From assembly GCA_036272595.1 (NCBI GenBank), contig DATAYM010000042.1:35024-99023 (forward strand): a stretch of 64,000 nucleotides of DNA, in the 5' to 3' direction. Within the stretch, counting starts at the first letter, position 1; each line of letters begins with the position of its first letter. The notes under the pieces were generated by a model. It made no database searches, was not told where the DNA came from, and saw only the letters and a list, made by a program, of their open reading frames with translations. The DNA comes from Poindextera sp036272595. GTDB taxonomy: Bacteria; Pseudomonadota; Alphaproteobacteria; Caulobacterales; Caulobacteraceae. The translations under genes and the position numbers were made by a program. Positions 60,278 through 64,000 of the stretch are shown one piece after another.

Positions 60278-61168
60278 CTACGCCGCGTTCACGTTCCGCT
60301 CGTCGGCGGCGGCGCGCATGGCTTTTTGCAGCTTTTCGAAGGCCCGGACCTCGATCTGGCGGACCCGCTCGCGGCTGACGCCGTATTGCGAGGCCAGGTC
60401 TTCGAGGGTGGTCGGATTGTCCTTCAGCCGCCGCTCGGTGAGGATGTGGCGTTCGCGGTCGGTCAGCTCGGTCATCGCCTCCTCGAGCAGCGACATGCGG
60501 ATGGTGCGCTCCTCGTTGTCGGCGATCTGGGTCTCCTGGCTGACGGCGGTGTCGTCGGCCAGCCAGTCCTGCCACTCGCTCTCGCCGTCCGAGCGCAGCG
60601 GCGCGTTCAGCGAGGCGTCGGGGCCGGACAGGCGCCGGTTCATCGAGATCACCTCATCGTCCAGCACGCCGAGGCGGGTGGCGATGTGGCTGACCTGTTC
60701 GGGGCGCAGGTCGCCTTCCTCGAAGGCGCTGATTTCGCTCTTGGCCTTGCGCAGGTTGAAGAACAGCTTCTTCTGCGCCGCCGTCGTGCCCATCTTCACC
60801 AGCGACCAGGAGCGCAGGATGTATTCCTGGATCGAGGCCCGGATCCACCACATGGCGTAGGTGGCGAGGCGAAATCCCTTGTCGGGCTCGAACTTCTTCA
60901 CCGCCTGCATCAGGCCGACATTGCCCTCGGAGATCACCTCGCCGATCGGCAGGCCATAGCCGCGGTAGCCCATGGCGATCTTGGCCACCAGGCGCAGGTG
61001 CGAGGTGACCAGCCGGTGGGCGGCTTCGGGGTCCTCGTGCTCCTTCCAGCGCTTGGCCAGCATGAATTCTTCATCGCGGGTCAGCATGGGGAACTTGCGG
61101 ATTTCGGTGAGGTAGCGCGACAGGCCGCCCTCGGGCGTCATCACAGCTAAGGAATGGCTGGCGGCCAT
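60278..61168 (-). CDS. rpoH: RNA polymerase sigma factor RpoH (sigma-32)
   Basis: A 296-residue heat-shock sigma factor. Region 2 contains VTSHLRLVAKIAMGYRGYGLPIGEVISEGN, and the RpoH box is in the 130s (SLVKMGTTAAQKKLFFNLRK). Region 4 is LTDRERHILTERRLKDNPTTLEDLASQYGVSRERVRQIE. ATG 61168 has AGGGGA upstream. It is the housekeeping heat-shock regulator; its own promoter region (61169-61308) was not resolved. Confidence 0.97.
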   Translation of the reverse strand: MAASHSLAVMTPEGGLSRYLTEIRKFPMLTRDEEFMLAKRWKEHEDPEAAHRLVTSHLRLVAKIAMGYRGYGLPIGEVISEGNVGLMQAVKKFEPDKGFRLATYAMWWIRASIQEYILRSWSLVKMGTTAAQKKLFFNLRKAKSEISAFEEGDLRPEQVSHIATRLGVLDDEVISMNRRLSGPDASLNAPLRSDGESEWQDWLADDTAVSQETQIADNEERTIRMSLLEEAMTELTDRERHILTERRLKDNPTTLEDLASQYGVSRERVRQIEVRAFEKLQKAMRAAADERNVNAA

Positions 61169-61308
61169 GGGCAAATCCCCTTTTCGGTGTTCGGTGGGCG
61201 CGCACGCGCGCGCCACGCTCCCCCGGACAACCACGCTAGATAGGAATGCGTTGCGCTCTTCGTAAGACTAAACAGTGTTAAAATTGCGCCGGTCGGCGAA
61301 AAATCGTC

Positions 61309-62322
61309 TCAGATTTCCTGCAAGGCTGCTTCCAGCGCCAGCATATCTGAGGGCGGTCGGGTGGCAAAGCGCAGGGCCTCGCCGGTGATCGGATGGTCGA
61401 AACCCAGCACCGCGGCATGCAGGGCCTGGCGGGTCAGGCCGGCCTTTTCGATGGCGGCGCGGACCGGGGCGGCGGGCGCCGCCGAGCCATAGACCGCATC
61501 GCCGAGCACCGGCGCGCCGAGCCAGGCCAGATGGACGCGGATCTGGTGGGTGCGGCCGGTCTCCAGGGTGCAGGCGATCCGCGCCGCATGGGGCCGCTCG
61601 GCGGGGCCGTAGGCGGCCTCGATGGCATAATGGGTGATCGCTTCGCGGCCGCCCGTCGGCAGCACGGCCATCTTCTTGCGGTCGCGCGGCGAGCGGCCGA
61701 TGCGGGTGGTCAGCGTCCCGGCCCGCCGCGGCGGCGCGCCCCGGGTCAGGGCGATGTAGGCGCGCTCGATGTCGTGGGCGGCGAACAGGGCTGAAAGGCC
61801 GCGATGGGCGGCGTCGGTCTTGGCCGCCGCCATGACGCCGGAGGTGTCCTTGTCCAGCCGGTGGACGATGCCCGGCCGCGCCACCCCGCCGATGCCGGAA
61901 AGGCTGGCCCCGCAATGGTGCAGAAGGGCGTTGACCAGGGTGCCGTCGGGGGTTCCGGGGGCCGGATGGGCCGCCATGCCGGCAGGCTTGTCGACGATGA
62001 TCAGGTGAGCGTCTTCAAAAAGCACGGTCAGCGGCAGCGCCTGGGCCGCCGGGAGGGCGGGGGTCGGCGGCGGCACGATCAGCTGGTAGTCGCCGGGCTC
62101 GGCCTTGGCCGAGGTGTCGTCGATGACAAGGCCGCCGCGGCTGAGCGCGCCCTTGGCCATCAGCGCCTGCAGCCTGGCGCGCGACAAATCCGGCCGCGCC
62201 GCCGCCAGGGCCTTGTCGAGCCGGCCGCCCGCGGCCGCGGCGTCCAGGGTGATCAGGGCCGCATCGCCCAGGACCTCATCGTCCTGGGCTTCGTCGTCTG
62301 CGAGGTCGCCGCTTTCGTTCAA
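61309..62322 (-). CDS. rluD: Ribosomal large-subunit pseudouridine synthase (RluD/RluC family)
   Basis: A 337-residue enzyme that converts uridine to pseudouridine in 23S rRNA. The catalytic Asp is in IVHRLDKDTSGVMAAAKTD, the S4 RNA-binding domain reads RLDKALAAARPDLSRARLQALMAKG near the start, and LETGRTHQIRVHLAWLGAP is the conserved RNA-contact segment. TTG 62322 is chosen since it sits inside the hisI stop (four-base overlap) and precedes the S4 domain. Confidence 0.9.
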   Translation of the reverse strand: MNESGDLADDEAQDDEVLGDAALITLDAAAAGGRLDKALAAARPDLSRARLQALMAKGALSRGGLVIDDTSAKAEPGDYQLIVPPPTPALPAAQALPLTVLFEDAHLIIVDKPAGMAAHPAPGTPDGTLVNALLHHCGASLSGIGGVARPGIVHRLDKDTSGVMAAAKTDAAHRGLSALFAAHDIERAYIALTRGAPPRRAGTLTTRIGRSPRDRKKMAVLPTGGREAITHYAIEAAYGPAERPHAARIACTLETGRTHQIRVHLAWLGAPVLGDAVYGSAAPAAPVRAAIEKAGLTRQALHAAVLGFDHPITGEALRFATRPPSDMLALEAALQEI

Positions 62323-62705
62323 GGGCGCTCGACCAGTTTGCCGTTCTCGAACACCCGGTAGAAGCAGGAGCGGTGGCCGGTGTGGCAGGCGCCGCCGTCG
62401 CCCTCGGGCATGACCTTCATCAGGATGGCGTCCTGGTCGCAGTCGACGCGCAGCTCGGTGATCACCTGGATCTGGCCGCTGGTCTCGCCCTTGCGCCATA
62501 TCTCCTGGCGCGAGCGGCTGAAATAGTGCGCCTCGCCGACCTCCAGAGTCAGATCCAGGGCGTCGGCGTTCATCCAGCCGAGCATCATCACCTCGCCGGT
62601 CTCAGCGTGCTGGGCGATGGCGGCGATCAGGCCGTTGGCGTCGAAGTTCGGCGTCAGCGTCCTGCCGGTTTCGAGCGCTTCCTTATTGCCGGGCCGGGCG
62701 AACAT
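62319..62705 (-). CDS. hisI: Phosphoribosyl-AMP cyclohydrolase
   Basis: A 128-residue HisI domain protein opening the adenine ring of PR-AMP in histidine synthesis. The metal-binding signatures are VDCDQDAILMKV and GACHTGHRSCFYR, with GETSGQIQVI before them. It is HisI only, without the HisE part. ATG 62705 with GAGGAG about seven bases away. It overlaps rluD by four bases. Confidence 0.95.
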   Translation of the reverse strand: MFARPGNKEALETGRTLTPNFDANGLIAAIAQHAETGEVMMLGWMNADALDLTLEVGEAHYFSRSRQEIWRKGETSGQIQVITELRVDCDQDAILMKVMPEGDGGACHTGHRSCFYRVFENGKLVERP

Positions 62706-62793
62706 GACGGTGACTCCTCGATTCCGCGCGACGAAAGACGCGCGCAACCGATCTTAAGGCGCGCAACCGAGCCAACCGGCAAGCGCGATCTGA

Positions 62794-62811
62794 AAGGCGC
62801 CGCGGCGCCTT
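62794..62811 (-). terminator. Palindrome after folE, possible weak terminator
   Basis: AAGGCGCC and GGCGCCTT form an 18-base perfect palindrome directly after the folE stop. Reading folE's direction it is followed by TTTC only, so termination would be weak. It may be a spacer hairpin in a folE-hisI transcript. Confidence 0.4.
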
Positions 62812-63443
62812 CAGCGGCGGTTGCAGAAGTTGATGAAGCGGTCCTGCAGGGCGCGGTCGGTCTTGAAGACGCCGGTGAACTGGGTGGTCAGGGTCGAGAC
62901 CTCGCGGTGGTGCACGCCGCGTGTGGTCATGCACTCGTGCTTGGCGTCGATCAGCACCGCCACCCCGGCCGGCTTCAGCTCGTCGACGATGGCGTCGGCG
63001 ATCTGCTGGGTCAGGGCTTCCTGGGTCTGCAGCCGGCGGGCGAAGATCTCCACCACCCGCGCCAGCTTCGACAGGCCCACCACCCGGTCGGTCGGCATGT
63101 AGGCGACGAAGGCCTTGCCGAGGAAGGGCGCCATGTGGTGCTCGCAGTGGCTCTCCACCTCGATGTCACGCAGCAGGACGATGTCGTCATGGCCCTGCAC
63201 ATCCTCGAAAACCCTGGCGAGTTCGACGTCGGGATCGGCGCCATAGCCGTCGAACCATTCGCCGAAGGCTTCGGCGACGCGCTTGGGGGTGTCGAGCAGG
63301 CCCTCGCGGCGGGGATCGTCGCCCGCCCAGGCGATCAGGGTTCGGACCGCCGCCATCGCCTCGTCCAGCGTCGGTTTCGGCAGAGGCGTGAGGTCGAGTT
63401 CGTCCGCGCCGATACGCTTACGGTCCCTGGCCAGAGCATCCAT
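62811..63443 (-). CDS. folE: GTP cyclohydrolase I
   Basis: A 210-residue enzyme for the first step of folate synthesis. VESHCEHHMAPFLGKAFVAYMP carries the zinc Cys and His and the substrate His, VGLSKLARVVEIFARR is the conserved helix, and AKHECMTTRGVHHREV gives the second zinc Cys. ATG 63443 begins MDALARDRKR; longer in-frame starts do not resemble FolE. It is divergent from cysS. Confidence 0.96.
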   Translation of the reverse strand: MDALARDRKRIGADELDLTPLPKPTLDEAMAAVRTLIAWAGDDPRREGLLDTPKRVAEAFGEWFDGYGADPDVELARVFEDVQGHDDIVLLRDIEVESHCEHHMAPFLGKAFVAYMPTDRVVGLSKLARVVEIFARRLQTQEALTQQIADAIVDELKPAGVAVLIDAKHECMTTRGVHHREVSTLTTQFTGVFKTDRALQDRFINFCNRR

Positions 63444-63628
63444 GTCGTGAAAATCCCAGGGCTGAGTTGCGCCGGAACGAGGGTCCCGGAAATGACGCGT
63501 GCCACCCTTTCGCACCGTCGGAGATCGACCTGTCGCCGCCTTCGCGTCGCCCCATGGCCTCCCGACCGACCTGAAGCTATATGGGAGCCTGCCTAGTCCC
63601 GACAACTGTATCGCAGCGTCACTACCTC

Positions 63629-64000
63629 ATGAATCTCGTCATCCACGACACCCTGAGCGGCGAAAAGCGCCTGTTTACGCCAACCGACCCCGGCCGGGTG
63701 ACGATGTATGTCTGCGGACCGACGGTCTATAACTACGCCCACATCGGCAATGCCCGCCCGGTGGTGGTGTTCGACGTGCTGTTCCGCCTGTTGCGCCATA
63801 TCTATGGCGAGGACCACGTCGTCTATGCCCGCAACATCACCGATGTGGACGACAAGATAAACGCCAAGGCGGCGGCCGAGGGCGTGCCGATCGGGACGAT
63901 CACCGACCGCTTCACCGCCATCTACAACGCCGACATGGCCGCGCTCGGGGCGCTGCCGCCCAGCGCCGAGCCGCGCGCGACGGCGCACATCGAGGCGATG
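63629..64000 (+). CDS. cysS: Cysteinyl-tRNA synthetase (3' truncated by window)
   Basis: The first 124 codons of CysRS. The zinc and substrate motif is MYVCGPTVYNYAHIGNAR, containing Cys of CGPT and the HIGH-like HIGN, followed by VVYARNITDVDDKINAKAAA, the second conserved region. Reading frame is open to the window end. ATG 63629 starts MNLVIHDTL. It is divergent from folE. Confidence 0.95.
   Translation, partial: MNLVIHDTLSGEKRLFTPTDPGRVTMYVCGPTVYNYAHIGNARPVVVFDVLFRLLRHIYGEDHVVYARNITDVDDKINAKAAAEGVPIGTITDRFTAIYNADMAALGALPPSAEPRATAHIEAM

Overview
The window is GC-rich DNA from an alphaproteobacterium, most likely Caulobacteraceae (Phenylobacterium/Caulobacter type). This is an inference from the mla lipid-transport operon, two HWE-type histidine kinases, the purA / response regulator / rpoH / rluD / hisI / folE / cysS neighbourhood, and many small detoxification enzymes. 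No rRNA or CRISPR array is present. One complete tRNA gene was found.

Layout. 1-3.0 kb: the end of an mlaA-like lipoprotein gene, then mlaC-mlaD-mlaE-mlaF, a retrograde phospholipid-transport operon. 3.0-24.2 kb: ordinary chromosomal genes. These include PPK2, a phosphotransferase-like protein, two GFA/CENP-V proteins, two TetR regulators (one with a clear double operator), an aminotransferase, a DyP peroxidase, two HWE kinases (one with a stand-alone receiver), several zinc-free or MDR-type oxidoreductases, an SDR, tandem PaaI thioesterases, VOC and GNAT proteins, an enoyl-CoA hydratase and a rhomboid protease. 24.2-26.3 kb: a small islet built around an S24 (CI/LexA-like) repressor with a palindromic operator. 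26.4-35.2 kb: a cyclase, a TPR-sulfotransferase, and a 1217-residue autotransporter fused through 31 consecutive prolines to an OmpA peptidoglycan-binding domain.

35.4-54.5 kb: a 19.1-kb element integrated into the 3' half of tRNA-Gly(CCC). A 50-bp exact duplication of the tRNA 3' half marks attL and attR, and a 20-bp near-identical repeat lies just inside each end. In order it carries a tyrosine integrase, an AlpA-like regulator, a primase-helicase fusion, an array of GTGGGGC repeats, a terminase-small-subunit-like gene, a possible GNAT/Ntn-hydrolase fusion, and two large low-complexity proteins resembling phage DNA-ejection proteins (one with a GH108-like muramidase motif). A winged-helix protein, an Xre repressor with its operators, and a right arm of unrecognised genes follow. 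I see no large terminase, portal, capsid or tail gene. The best reading is a phage satellite (PICI-like logic: integrase, AlpA, replicase, TerS) of a kind I do not recognise. This element is the main discovery candidate.

54.6-64.0 kb: core genes again: HD-domain protein, glycosyltransferase, purA, an atypical receiver protein, a low-GC islet of two secreted proteins, rpoH, rluD, hisI, folE and the start of cysS.

All functional calls come from reading motifs by eye. No database search was run.
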